Part shown: positions 33,004 through 41,941 of the stretch, in pieces
Layout: the number at the start of each line of letters is the position of its first letter
Position numbering within the stretch: the stretch's first letter is position 1
Source of the DNA: Nocardia asteroides
GTDB taxonomy: Bacteria; Actinomycetota; Actinomycetes; Mycobacteriales; Mycobacteriaceae
DNA: 64,000 bases
Reading direction: 5' to 3'
Assembly (NCBI RefSeq): GCF_900637185.1
Contig: NZ_LR134352.1
Coordinates: 3,400,001 to 3,464,000, forward strand
The notes under the pieces: generated by a model
Told to the model about the DNA's origin: nothing
The model's input: only the letters and a program-made list of their open reading frames with translations
Database searches by the model: none
Position numbers and translations under genes: made by a program

Positions 33004-33030
33004 CCTCACATTCGCGGGGGCTGCGTCGTC
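33004..33030 (+). promoter_or_regulatory. Predicted ECF41 promoter for the sigma gene itself
   Basis: Plus strand: CCTCACA (33004-33010), 16 bases, CGTC (33027-33030), 38 bases before GTG 33069. Together with the minus-strand site it forms a near-palindrome (arms 32977-33000 and 33007-33030, centre AGGCCT), so the sigma factor probably drives both divergent genes. Confidence 0.55.
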
Positions 33031-33068
33031 GACTCCAGGAGGGCCGCATCGACCGAAGGAGCCGACCC

Positions 33069-33962
33069 GTGACCGACCCAGACCTGAACGCGGTGATCAG
33101 TGAACGCCGGCGCCTGATCAACCTCGCCTACCGGTTGCTCGGCTCGCTGGCCGAGGCCGAGGACGTGGTGCAGGAGACCTACCTGCGCTGGTACCACCTG
33201 ACCGAGGCGCAGCGGCGCGCGGTGACGGTACCCGCCGCCTGGCTGACGACCGTGGCCGGGCGCCTCTGCCTGGACCTGCTCGGCTCGGCCCGTGCCCGCC
33301 GGGAACGCTATGTGGGGGAGTGGATTCCCGAACCGATCCCGGACCGGACCGAATGGCGGGGCGCGACCCTGCCCGCCGATCCGGCCGATCGGGTCACCCT
33401 CGACGAATCGATCGGGATGGCGTTCCTGGTGGTGCTGGACGCGATGACCCCGGCCGAGCGGGTGGCGTTCGTCCTGCACGACGTGTTCCGCTACTCCTTC
33501 GCCGAGATCGCCGAGATCGTCGGACGCACCCCGGCGGCCTGCCGCCAGCTGGCCTCCTCGGCGCGGCGCCGGGTCCGCACCGCGCGGGCGCTGCCCGGCG
33601 GCGGACAGGCGGAGGTGGTACGCGATTTCCGGCGGGCCTGGGAGGCCCGCGACATCGACGCGCTCATTGGCCTGCTCGATCCCCGGGCCACCGCGACGGC
33701 CGACAGCGGCGGCCTGGCGCCGGCGTTCCTGGAACCGATCAGCGGCGGCGAGCGGATCGCCCGCGCCTGGGTCGAGATCGCGGCGCGCGGTCCCGCGGTC
33801 ACCCTGGTCGAGCGGAGCGTGAACGGCCAGCCCGGGCTGGTGGCGGAACTGGACGGAACGATCGTGTCGGTCTACGCGTTCGACATCGCCGACGGCCGCA
33901 TCACCCGCATCTGGGCCATCCGGAATCCCGAGAAATTGCGACCGTGGACGGCCACGCCGTAG
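33069..33962 (+). CDS. ECF41-family sigma factor with C-terminal SnoaL domain
   Basis: A 297-residue extracytoplasmic-function sigma factor of the ECF41 group. Region 2 (LINLAYRLLGSLAEAEDVVQETYLRWY) and region 4 (YSFAEIAEIVGRTPAACRQLASSARRRVR) are followed by a SnoaL-like extension. ECF41 hallmarks are visible in modified form: linker motif WIPEP (consensus WLPEP), DSGGL in place of DGGGR, and NPEKL (consensus NPDKL) near the end. In this group the extension, not a membrane anti-sigma factor, controls activity. GTG 33069 follows GAAGGAG. Targets are usually a neighbouring oxidoreductase gene, here the divergent reductase-SnoaL fusion. Confidence 0.9.
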   Translation: MTDPDLNAVISERRRLINLAYRLLGSLAEAEDVVQETYLRWYHLTEAQRRAVTVPAAWLTTVAGRLCLDLLGSARARRERYVGEWIPEPIPDRTEWRGATLPADPADRVTLDESIGMAFLVVLDAMTPAERVAFVLHDVFRYSFAEIAEIVGRTPAACRQLASSARRRVRTARALPGGGQAEVVRDFRRAWEARDIDALIGLLDPRATATADSGGLAPAFLEPISGGERIARAWVEIAARGPAVTLVERSVNGQPGLVAELDGTIVSVYAFDIADGRITRIWAIRNPEKLRPWTATP

Positions 33963-33983
33963 TTCGGCTTCCCCCTTCCACTG

Positions 33984-34019
33984 TATACACGATTCCGGGC
34001 CCTCATGAGGAACCCGGAA
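33984..34019. promoter_or_regulatory. Promoter/operator-like region before rph
   Basis: TATACA (33984-33989) is a perfect -10-like box. Just downstream lie inverted arms TTCCGGG (33993-33999) and CCCGGAA (34013-34019) around the palindrome CCTCATGAGG (34001-34010). It could be an operator over the rph start region or a terminator of the sigma gene. I do not see the rifamycin-associated inverted repeat known before such genes in some actinomycetes. Confidence 0.4.
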
Positions 34020-34073
34020 CTGGCCCATAATCGCTCGCGAAATGCCGAAACCACCGGGTGAGGAGCGGTCCGC

Positions 34074-36677
34074 ATGGGCTATGTGCTGGATTTCGACGAG
34101 ATCGACCGGACGCGGATCGCGGCCGTCGGGGGCAAGGGCGCCAACCTCGGTGAGCTGTCGCGGATCGACGGCGTGCCGGTGCCCGCCGGTTTCTGTGTGA
34201 CCACCGACGCCTACGCCCGGGTCGTCGAGAAGGCGGCGATCGGTGACCTGCTCGGCGAGCTGTCCCAGCTCGCCCCCGAGGACCTGACCGCCGTCGCCGC
34301 CGTGAGCGCCCGGGTCCGGCGCGCGATCGAGGACACAGCGCTTCCGGACGACGTGGCCGCCGCGATCCGCGCCGCGCACGCCCGCCTCGGCGCGGACGCC
34401 GCCTACGCGGTGCGCTCCAGCGCGACCGCCGAGGACCTGCCGACCGCGTCCTTCGCCGGTCAGCAGGACACCTATCTCAACGTCGTCGGCGCCGAGCGGA
34501 TCCTCGCGCACGTGCGCCGGTGCCTCGCCTCGCTGTTCACCGACCGTGCCGTCGGCTACCGGATGCGGAATGGGTTCGGGCACAGGCGGATTCGCATGGG
34601 CGTGGTGGTGCAGCGGATGGTGTTCCCGCAGGCGGCCGGTGTGCTGGTGACGGCCGACCCGCTCACCGGCGACCGCACGGTGGTGTCCGTGGACGCGAGC
34701 TTCGGCCTGGGCGAGGCCCTGGTGTCCGGGCTGGTGAACGCCGACGTCTACCGGGTCCGGCACGGAGCGATCACCGACCGCGCCGTCGCCACCAAGAAGC
34801 TGGCCGTCGAACCGCTGGCCTCCGGCGGCACCGAGACCCGGGAAATCGACCCGGAGCGCCGGAACGAGCGGGTGCTCACCGACGAGCAGGTGCTGCGGCT
34901 CGCCGCGCTGGGACGGCGCATCGAGGCGCACTTCGGCTCACCGCAGGACATCGAATGGTGCCTGGACGGCGCGGATTTCCGGATCGTCCAGAGCAGGCCG
35001 ATCACCACGCTGTTCCCGATCCCGGAGGCCGCGGACACCGAGAATCGCGTCTACGTCTCGGTCGGCCACCAGCAGATGATGACCGACGCCATGACCCCGC
35101 TGGGCATCTCGGTCTGGCAGCTGACCAGCCGCGCGCCCATGCGCACCGCGGGTGGCCGGTTGTTCGTCGACGTCACCGCGATGCTGTCCACACCGTCGGG
35201 CCGGGACCAGGTGGTGGGCGCGCTCGGCAAGTCCGATCCGCTGATCGGCGACGCGCTGCGGACCGTCCTGGACCGGGACGGCTTCGTCCGCACGGTGCCG
35301 GATCCGGCGGCCGGCGCCGCACCGGCCGCGCCGGCGCCCGCCCCGCTCGCGGCCGATCCCGACCTCGTCGCCACGCTGATCGCCGACAGCGAGAAGTCCC
35401 TGGCCACCCTGCGACACGACATCGAGACCGTGACCGGTCCGGCCCTGCTCGACTTCCTCCGCACCGATATCCAGGGCGAGTTCCGCCGGGTGCTGTTCGC
35501 GCCGCGCAGCCTCCAGGCGATCACCTCGGGGATGGACGCCGCGTTCTGGATCGACGACATCCTCGGCGCCTGGCTCGGCGTGCGCAACGCGGCCGACGCG
35601 CTCACCCAGTCGGTGCCGCACAATGTCACCTCGGAGATGGGACTGGCACTGCTCGACGTGGCCGACGCCATCCGGCCGCACCCGGAGGTGGTGGCCTACC
35701 TGCGCCGGGTCGAGGACACCGGCGACACCGCGCATTTCCTCGACGAACTCGCCGACCGGCCGGGCGGCCCGGCCGCGCGCGCCGCCCTCGAGACCTTCCT
35801 CGACCGGTACGGCATGCGCTGCGCGGGCGAGATCGACATCACCCGGCCCCGCTGGAGCGAAGAGCCCGCCACCCTGGTGCCGACCATCCTCGGCAACATC
35901 CGCCACTTCGCGCCGGGCGAGGCCGCGCGCCGCTTCGAGGACGGCCGGCGCCACGCGCTCGAGCAAGCCCGCGATCTGGTGGAACGGGTGCGCGGGCTAC
36001 CGGACGGGGCGCGCAAGGCCGAGGAGACCGAGCGGGCGATCGAGCGCATCCGGGTGTTCACCGGCTACCGCGAATATCCGAAATACGGGATGGTGAACCG
36101 GTATTTCGTCTACAAGCAGGCCCTGCTGCGCGAAGCCGCGCGCCTGGTCGCCGCGGGCGTCGTGGACGATCCCCAGGACATCTACTACCTGACCTTCGAC
36201 GAACTCGACGAGCTCGTGCGCACCCACGAGCGTCGCGACGACCTGCTGCGCGCACGCAAGGACGAGTTCCGCGCCTACCAGGCCCTCACCCCGCCCCGGG
36301 TGCTCACCTCCGACGGCGAGATGATCACCGGCACCTACCGGCGCGACGGCCTGCCCGCGGGCGCGCTGCCCGGCATGCCGGTCTCCGCCGGTGTCGTCGA
36401 GGGGCGGGCCCGCGTCGTCACCGACCTCGGGCAGGCCGACCTGGCGCCGGGCGACATCCTGGTCACCGCCTTCACCGACCCGAGCTGGACCCCGCTGTTC
36501 GTGGCCGTCGCGGGCCTGGTCACCGAGGTGGGCGGGCTGATGACGCACGGCGCGGTGATCGCCCGCGAGTACGGGCTGCCCGCCGTCGTCGGCGTGGAAC
36601 GGGCGACGAGCCTGATCCGCGACGGGCAGCGCATCCGCGTGCACGGCTCGGACGGCTACATCGAGGTGCTGTCGTAG
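34074..36677 (+). CDS. rph: Rifamycin phosphotransferase
   Basis: An 867-residue PEP-synthase-like enzyme with three domains in order: ATP-grasp (VGGKGANLGELSRIDGVPVPAGFCVTT near the start, VRSSATAEDLPTASFAGQQDTYLNV near 114), rifampin-binding middle part, and a swivelling phosphohistidine domain with GGLMTHGAVIAREYGLP, whose catalytic histidine falls at residue 825, the same number as in the characterised Listeria enzyme as I recall it. Length and ends agree with that family rather than PEP synthase. It should inactivate rifamycins by transferring the beta-phosphate of ATP. ATG 34074 follows GTGAGGAG. Confidence 0.88.
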   Translation: MGYVLDFDEIDRTRIAAVGGKGANLGELSRIDGVPVPAGFCVTTDAYARVVEKAAIGDLLGELSQLAPEDLTAVAAVSARVRRAIEDTALPDDVAAAIRAAHARLGADAAYAVRSSATAEDLPTASFAGQQDTYLNVVGAERILAHVRRCLASLFTDRAVGYRMRNGFGHRRIRMGVVVQRMVFPQAAGVLVTADPLTGDRTVVSVDASFGLGEALVSGLVNADVYRVRHGAITDRAVATKKLAVEPLASGGTETREIDPERRNERVLTDEQVLRLAALGRRIEAHFGSPQDIEWCLDGADFRIVQSRPITTLFPIPEAADTENRVYVSVGHQQMMTDAMTPLGISVWQLTSRAPMRTAGGRLFVDVTAMLSTPSGRDQVVGALGKSDPLIGDALRTVLDRDGFVRTVPDPAAGAAPAAPAPAPLAADPDLVATLIADSEKSLATLRHDIETVTGPALLDFLRTDIQGEFRRVLFAPRSLQAITSGMDAAFWIDDILGAWLGVRNAADALTQSVPHNVTSEMGLALLDVADAIRPHPEVVAYLRRVEDTGDTAHFLDELADRPGGPAARAALETFLDRYGMRCAGEIDITRPRWSEEPATLVPTILGNIRHFAPGEAARRFEDGRRHALEQARDLVERVRGLPDGARKAEETERAIERIRVFTGYREYPKYGMVNRYFVYKQALLREAARLVAAGVVDDPQDIYYLTFDELDELVRTHERRDDLLRARKDEFRAYQALTPPRVLTSDGEMITGTYRRDGLPAGALPGMPVSAGVVEGRARVVTDLGQADLAPGDILVTAFTDPSWTPLFVAVAGLVTEVGGLMTHGAVIAREYGLPAVVGVERATSLIRDGQRIRVHGSDGYIEVLS

Positions 36678-36727
36678 TACCCGCGGGCCCGGCACGGCGA
36701 TATTCTCGAGTCATCGAGAGGTGAGCT

Positions 36728-36763
36728 GTGAGCTCAGGCGACAATCGGCGGCGCGGTCGATGA
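36728..36763 (+). CDS. Possible 11-residue leader ORF coupled to the kinase gene
   Basis: GTG 36728 follows GAGAGGTG and encodes MSSGDNRRRGR, stopping at TGA 36761-36763, which overlaps ATG 36760 of the kinase gene as ATGA. The kinase start has no ribosome site of its own. An inverted repeat CTCGA/TCGAG (36705-36718) lies just before. The same arrangement occurs at 591-632; evidence is positional only. Confidence 0.3.
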   Translation: MSSGDNRRRGR

Positions 36764-39700
36764 CCGGCGCCGACCCGTTCACGACGCAACCGGACGCGTC
36801 GGGCTCGGTCGTGGCGGAACTGGCCGCGGCCGGGTTCGCCGATGCCGTCGAGATCGGCCGTGGCGGCTTCGGCATCGTCTACCGCTGTTCCCAGTCGCTG
36901 CTGGACCGGGTGGTGGCGGTGAAGGTGCTCACCGCCGACCTCGACGAGGACAACCGCGCCCGGTTCCTGCGCGAGCAACGCGCCGCGGGCAAACTCACCG
37001 GCCACCCGAACATCGTGCACATCCTGCACGCGGGCACCACCGGCAACGGACGGCCCTACCTGGTGATGCCCTACTTCCCGCGCGGCTCGCTGGCCGTGCG
37101 GATCCGGGACAGCGGACCGGTGCCGCTGCCCGACGCGCTGCGCCTCGGCGTCAAGATGGCGGGCGCGCTGGACACCGCGCACCGCGCGGGCATCCTGCAC
37201 CGCGACGTGAAACCGGCGAACATCCTGCTCACCGGCTACGACGAGCCGATCCTGGTCGACTTCGGCATCGCGCACGTGGCGGGCGCGTTCGTCACCGACA
37301 CCGGCATCGTCACCGGGACACCGGCTTTCACCGCGCCCGAGGTGCTCTCCGGGGCGCAGGCGAGCGCCGCGGCCGATGTCTACGCACTGGGCGCGACCCT
37401 GTTCGCCGCGCTCACCGGGCACGCCGCCTTCGAACGCCGCAGCGGCGAACAGCTCGTCGCGCAGTTCCTCCGCATCACGTCCGCGCCGGGACCGGATCTG
37501 AGTTCCGACGACATCCCGGCCGATGTCGCCGCCGCCATCGGCGACGCCATGGCGGGCGAACCCGGCGACCGCCCGTCGGCGGCCGCACTGGGGGAGCGTC
37601 TGCAGGCCGCCGAGCACCGGCACGGCTTCGCGGTCGACGAGATGGTGTCCTCGCCGGTGCCCGAGACCGGGGCGGCCCCGCCGCCCGCCGAGGTGCCGCT
37701 GGTCCGGGTCACCGGACCGCGACAACTCCGGCCCGCCGCGCGCACGACGCGGCGGGTCGAGTTGCCGGTGGAGCTGAACAGTTTCGTCGGCAGGCGGACC
37801 GAACTCGCCGCCGTCCACCGGGCGCTGTCCGGCGCGCGCGTGGTGACCCTCACCGGCATCGGCGGTGTCGGCAAGACCCGGGTGGCCGTGCGCGTCGCCG
37901 CCGACGCCAAGGACCAGTACGCCGACGGTGTGGCGTTCGTGCCGCTGGGCGAGCTCAGCGACCGATCCCAGCTGACCGGCGCGGTGGCGAGCGCGCTGGG
38001 CGTGCGCGGCCGCGCGGCGCTGCCGCTGCCGGAACTGCTCACCGACTACCTCGGCGACCGGAATCTGCTGCTGGTGCTGGACAACTGCGAGCACCTGGTG
38101 GCCGCGGTGGCCGAGTTCGCGGCGGCTCTGCTGCGGGCCTGTCCCGCATTGCGGATTCTCGCGACGAGCCGCGAGCCGATCGGTGTGGACGGGGAAGCGG
38201 TGGTGCCGATCCCGCCGCTGGCCGTCCCCGATCCCGACGGCGCGCTCGCCCAGGCGACCATCGCCATGCTGCTGTTCGCCGAACGCGCCGCGGTCGCGGT
38301 GGCCGGGTTCGAGCTCACCGACGACAACCGGGCCGTCATCGCCCGCATCTGCCGCAGGCTCGACGGACTGCCGCTGGCGATCGAACTCGCCACGGTCTGG
38401 CTGCGTTCGATGACCCCCGACCAGCTCGCGCAGCGGCTCTCCGACCGGTTCACCCTGCTCACCCGCAGCCCCCGCAGCTCACCGCCCCGGCAACAGACCC
38501 TGCGGCTGTGTATGGACTGGAGCTATGAGCTGTGCACGCCGGACGAACAGCGACTGTGGGCCGAATTGTCGGTGTTCGCGGGCAGTTTCGATCTCGACGC
38601 GGCGCTGGCCGTGTGCGGCGAGGGCCGGTCCGAGGCCGAGCTGCTGTATGTCCTGTCGCTGCTGGTCGACAAGTCGATCCTGATGCGGGTGCCCGGCCCG
38701 GGCGAAGTCCGCTTCCGGATGCTCGACACCGTGCGCGATTTCGGCCGCGACACCGCCCGTCGCACGGGCGGCTACGTCGAGCTGTGCCGCAGGCACCGGC
38801 GCTGGTACGAGCAGCTGGTGGTCGACGCGAACGCCGACTGGGTGGGGCCGCGACAGCTCGGCTGGGTCCTCGCCATGACCAGGGAGGAACCGAATCTGCG
38901 GCAGGCGCTGGAATTCTGCCTCCGCGACAGCCCCGAATCCGGGATCCGCATCGCCGCCGCGGTGTGGCCGTTCTGGTTCTGCGGCGGCTCGCTCGACGAG
39001 GGCCGCCGCTGGCTGGACCGGCTGCTGGCCGCGGATCGTGGACCGCTCACGGTCGGGCGCGCCACGGTCGTCTACGCCGACTGCCTGCTGGCCGCGGTCC
39101 AGGCCGACCTGCCCGCGGTGACGGCCAGGGTCGGCGAGGCCAGGGCCATGATCGGCCCGGACACCGACCGGCTCTGCCGCGCCCACGTCGATTTCGCCGA
39201 GGGCACCCTGGCGGTGCTGCGCGGCGATCCCACGCTGGCGCGGCGCGTGCTCGGTCAGGCGATCGCGGTGTACGCCGAGCGAGGCAACGTCTTGTTCCAG
39301 GTCGACGCCCTGACCACGCTCGGCCTCGCCTACGAGCTCGAGCACGACCACGACCGGGCCACCGAGGTCTACCGGCGGGCACTCGAGATCACCGACGAGC
39401 ACGGCGAGACCATGTACCGCTCGTATGTGCTGTGGTCGCTCGCGGTCACCGAATGGCGCCAGGGCTATGCCGCCCAGGCGATGGAGCTGCTGGCCGCGGC
39501 GCTGCGCGCCAGCCACGCGGTGGCCGACAAGATGAGCGTCTGCATGTGCCTGCACGCCATGGCCTGGATCGCCGCCGAGCACGGTGACACCGAGCGCGCG
39601 GTGGTCCTGACCGCGGCCGCCGAGCGGGTCGGCGGGTCGGTCGGGATGGCCCCGATGATCGACCCGAGCGTGCGGGTCCACCTGGCCGACTGCGAGCGCC

Positions 39701-39846
39701 GCGCCCGCCGGGCACTCGACGAGCAGGCCTATGCCGCGGCCCGAAGAGCCGGGGGCGCAATGGATTTCGACACCGCGGTCGGTTACGCGCTGGGCACGGA
39801 CGAACCCGTCGACGCCGACCGCGCGCATCGTCCGACCCCGACCTGA
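36760..39846 (+). CDS. Ser/Thr kinase fused to STAND-type ATPase and TPR-like region (PknK-like)
   Basis: A 1028-residue signalling protein. Residues 20-280: Ser/Thr kinase with GRGGFGIVYR, AVKVL, HRDVKPANILL (active site) and DFGIAH. Residues about 330-640: ATPase with the Walker A loop TLTGIGGVGKTRVA, Walker B LLLVLDNCEHLV, and the R/K-rich sensor of LuxR-type STAND proteins. Residues 650-1020: helical tandem repeats resembling TPRs. No LuxR HTH is seen at the C-terminus. The order matches mycobacterial PknK. It probably links a signal to transcription or division control. ATG 36760 is the best start; GTG 36721 is in frame too. Confidence 0.85.
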   Translation: MTGADPFTTQPDASGSVVAELAAAGFADAVEIGRGGFGIVYRCSQSLLDRVVAVKVLTADLDEDNRARFLREQRAAGKLTGHPNIVHILHAGTTGNGRPYLVMPYFPRGSLAVRIRDSGPVPLPDALRLGVKMAGALDTAHRAGILHRDVKPANILLTGYDEPILVDFGIAHVAGAFVTDTGIVTGTPAFTAPEVLSGAQASAAADVYALGATLFAALTGHAAFERRSGEQLVAQFLRITSAPGPDLSSDDIPADVAAAIGDAMAGEPGDRPSAAALGERLQAAEHRHGFAVDEMVSSPVPETGAAPPPAEVPLVRVTGPRQLRPAARTTRRVELPVELNSFVGRRTELAAVHRALSGARVVTLTGIGGVGKTRVAVRVAADAKDQYADGVAFVPLGELSDRSQLTGAVASALGVRGRAALPLPELLTDYLGDRNLLLVLDNCEHLVAAVAEFAAALLRACPALRILATSREPIGVDGEAVVPIPPLAVPDPDGALAQATIAMLLFAERAAVAVAGFELTDDNRAVIARICRRLDGLPLAIELATVWLRSMTPDQLAQRLSDRFTLLTRSPRSSPPRQQTLRLCMDWSYELCTPDEQRLWAELSVFAGSFDLDAALAVCGEGRSEAELLYVLSLLVDKSILMRVPGPGEVRFRMLDTVRDFGRDTARRTGGYVELCRRHRRWYEQLVVDANADWVGPRQLGWVLAMTREEPNLRQALEFCLRDSPESGIRIAAAVWPFWFCGGSLDEGRRWLDRLLAADRGPLTVGRATVVYADCLLAAVQADLPAVTARVGEARAMIGPDTDRLCRAHVDFAEGTLAVLRGDPTLARRVLGQAIAVYAERGNVLFQVDALTTLGLAYELEHDHDRATEVYRRALEITDEHGETMYRSYVLWSLAVTEWRQGYAAQAMELLAAALRASHAVADKMSVCMCLHAMAWIAAEHGDTERAVVLTAAAERVGGSVGMAPMIDPSVRVHLADCERRARRALDEQAYAAARRAGGAMDFDTAVGYALGTDEPVDADRAHRPTPT

Positions 39847-39855
39847 CGGCCCCGG

Positions 39856-40455
39856 TCAGCCGGGCACGACTCGCGCCCGGATCTGCCGGATCAGCGCGCC
39901 GAGCCGTGCCACCGTCGCGTGTTCCGGGTCGCTGAGCCGCAGCTGGAGCAGTTCCCGGATGGCAGCCTGCACGATGCGCGCGGTGTACTCCGGATCGGGG
40001 AGATCGGGAAAGGCCTGTTCGAGTTCGGCCCGGAAGAACCGCTGCACGATCTCCTGTGATTCGGCCAGCCGCTGGGACAACTCCGGCGGCGCGCCCTCGG
40101 GCGGAAACAGGAACAGCCGCCAGGTGTTCGGATACGCGTCCACCGCGTGCAGCATGGCGGTGAAGGCGTTGACGAAGCGATCGGTCTCGTCCGGATCGGC
40201 GTGCTGGGCGATCGCCTCGGCGAACTGGCGGCCCGCGCGCTGCTGCTCGCGGTCGATCAACGCGACGAACAGGCCGGGCAGATCGCCGAACTGCTGATAC
40301 AGGACCGGGCGGGTGATGCCGGCCGCCGTCGCGATCCGGTTCGGCGTCGCGGCGTGGAAACCCTCGGCGGTCACGATGGCGTGCGTGCTGTCGAGAATCT
40401 GCTCGCGCCGATCCTGCGCGGTCATGCGCTTGCGCGCGGGCGGCGTCGTCGTCAC
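39856..40455 (-). CDS. TetR-family regulator
   Basis: A 199-residue TetR protein; the HTH is at residues 14-60 (DRREQILDSTHAIVTAEG, NRIATAAGITRPVLYQQFGDLPGLF). It is divergent from the DUF2236 gene with 63 bases between them, full of inverted repeats (see operator). It probably represses that gene and itself. A TetR next to a DUF2236 enzyme is also seen at latex-clearing genes, but nothing here proves rubber as ligand. Confidence 0.88.
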   Translation of the reverse strand: MTTTPPARKRMTAQDRREQILDSTHAIVTAEGFHAATPNRIATAAGITRPVLYQQFGDLPGLFVALIDREQQRAGRQFAEAIAQHADPDETDRFVNAFTAMLHAVDAYPNTWRLFLFPPEGAPPELSQRLAESQEIVQRFFRAELEQAFPDLPDPEYTARIVQAAIRELLQLRLSDPEHATVARLGALIRQIRARVVPG

Positions 40456-40457
40456 CC

Positions 40458-40497
40458 TTGACAGGGTAACTTACAACCTGTCAGTGTCTAACTGACA
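40458..40497. promoter_or_regulatory. TetR operator between tetR and the DUF2236 gene
   Basis: TGTCAGT (40479-40485), 5 bases, ACTGACA (40491-40497) is a perfect 7-bp inverted repeat. A third arm TTGACAGG (40458-40465) pairs with CCTGTCA (40477-40483). Three half-sites over the divergent promoters indicate cooperative TetR binding. Confidence 0.55.
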
Positions 40498-40518
40498 AGG
40501 TGAAAGTTAAGGAATCTC

Positions 40519-41856
40519 ATGACGCTCCACTATCCGGAACTGGCCCGGCGGGTGCGCAGTCAGCGCGAGTTGCAGCCCGGTCTCTACGGCGCGGTCGACT
40601 TCGACGCGACGCCTCACCGCTTCACCGCCGACCCCGCGGTCGAATCCTCGCTGCCCGGCTGGGTCGCCGACCGCGCGCCCCTGCTGCGCGACGAGCGGGT
40701 CGTCGAGCTGATGCGCACGGCGACCATGCTCGGCGACGCCGTCGCCGACCCCTACGCGGCGCTGGCGGGGACCTATGGTGTCCGCGGTCTGGTCGGCATG
40801 CTCCGGCAGGCCTGCCGGAGCGGCGTCGACGCCGTGCCCGCGGCCCCCGCCGAACTGCGGGCCTTCCTCGCCGCCATGGAGGCCACCCCGGACTGGGTCG
40901 ACATGGCGCTGGTCGAAGAGGGCGCGCGCCAGTCCAGGGCCGCCGCGGCGTTCCTGTCGCCGTTCCTGATCCGCGGCGCCTTCCTCGCGACTTTCCTCAA
41001 CACCTATGCGGCGCTGCCGATGACGCTCACCGGGGCCCTCTCCGGCCGTCGCGCGGCGCGCCGCGTGCACGAGACGGCGAGCTTCTTCGCCGTCACCACC
41101 GTGCGGGGCGCGCTGGAGCGGCACGGACCCGGCTTCGAGTCGGCCGCCATGGTGCGGCTGATGCACTCGATGGTGCGCTGCAACGCGCTGGCCCGGTCCG
41201 GACAGTGGGATCCGGCGATCTACGGCATCCCGGTGCCCCAGGTCGACCAGATGCCCGCCGGGCTGATCAACATGTACCTGCTGGCCACCTTCGCGCACCG
41301 CCGCGGCCGCATCGTCTTCACCCCGCGCGAGCGGGCGATCCTCGAATTCAGCCGGTACCGGTGCTTTCTGCTCGGCCTCCCCGAGGAACTGCTGCCCACG
41401 ACGGTGCCCGGGATCCTCGAGGTGTTCCACGGGCGCGCCGCCCTGCTGCGCCGCGACTTCGACGACGCCACCTGCGGTGCGCTCGTCCGCTCCACGATGG
41501 CCGCCTACCTGCGCCCCGGCCGTACCCGCTACGACCGGGCCGCCGACGCGGTGGAGCGCAGCTGGAGCCGGGCGTTCTTCCTCGGTTTCTGCGGTGGCGA
41601 CCGCGCGGCGGCGGCCGCGATGAGCGTCGATTTCGGCGTCGGTGACGGTGTCCGGGTCGCGCTCACCGCGCCGTTCGTCCTCGGCCGGTTCCTCGTGGTG
41701 GTCCTCGCGGGCCGCAGACCCCGGCTGCGGGCCGCGGTCGAGCGCTACACCGACCGGGTCCTCGCGCGCCGCCTCGCCGAATACGGCACGCCCGACTTCA
41801 CCACCGACGCCGGTGACTATCCCGCGGCCGCGTCCGCCACACCGGAACACCCGTGA
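40519..41856 (+). CDS. DUF2236 (MpaB/latex-clearing-like) heme oxygenase family
   Basis: A 445-residue, mainly helical protein of DUF2236. In this family a heme is held by a histidine in a motif like VRLMHSMVRCNAL (residues about 210-222 here); VHETASFFAVTTVRGALERHGPG before it and YLLATFAHRRGRIVFTPRERAI after it fit the same pattern. Latex-clearing protein and fungal MpaB belong here; this member lacks a Tat signal, so it is cytoplasmic and is not simply Lcp. Substrate unknown. ATG 40519 follows AAGGTGAAAGTTAAGGA. Controlled by the divergent TetR. Confidence 0.75.
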   Translation: MTLHYPELARRVRSQRELQPGLYGAVDFDATPHRFTADPAVESSLPGWVADRAPLLRDERVVELMRTATMLGDAVADPYAALAGTYGVRGLVGMLRQACRSGVDAVPAAPAELRAFLAAMEATPDWVDMALVEEGARQSRAAAAFLSPFLIRGAFLATFLNTYAALPMTLTGALSGRRAARRVHETASFFAVTTVRGALERHGPGFESAAMVRLMHSMVRCNALARSGQWDPAIYGIPVPQVDQMPAGLINMYLLATFAHRRGRIVFTPRERAILEFSRYRCFLLGLPEELLPTTVPGILEVFHGRAALLRRDFDDATCGALVRSTMAAYLRPGRTRYDRAADAVERSWSRAFFLGFCGGDRAAAAAMSVDFGVGDGVRVALTAPFVLGRFLVVVLAGRRPRLRAAVERYTDRVLARRLAEYGTPDFTTDAGDYPAAASATPEHP

Positions 41857-41941
41857 ACCGCCGGTAGGCTGGGGCGGGCGTTCTTTCGTGTCGGAGTGCC
41901 GGTGGCCGTCGTCTCGGCCGCCGGACCGCGGTGGAGGAGTG

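Noticed and set aside
33963..34073. A rifamycin-associated regulatory element before rph
   Set aside because: No inverted repeat of that type as I remember it; the palindromes found have different sequences.
40519..41856. Naming the DUF2236 gene lcp (latex-clearing protein)
   Set aside because: It lacks the Tat signal and secreted context of Lcp; only the fold and heme motif agree.
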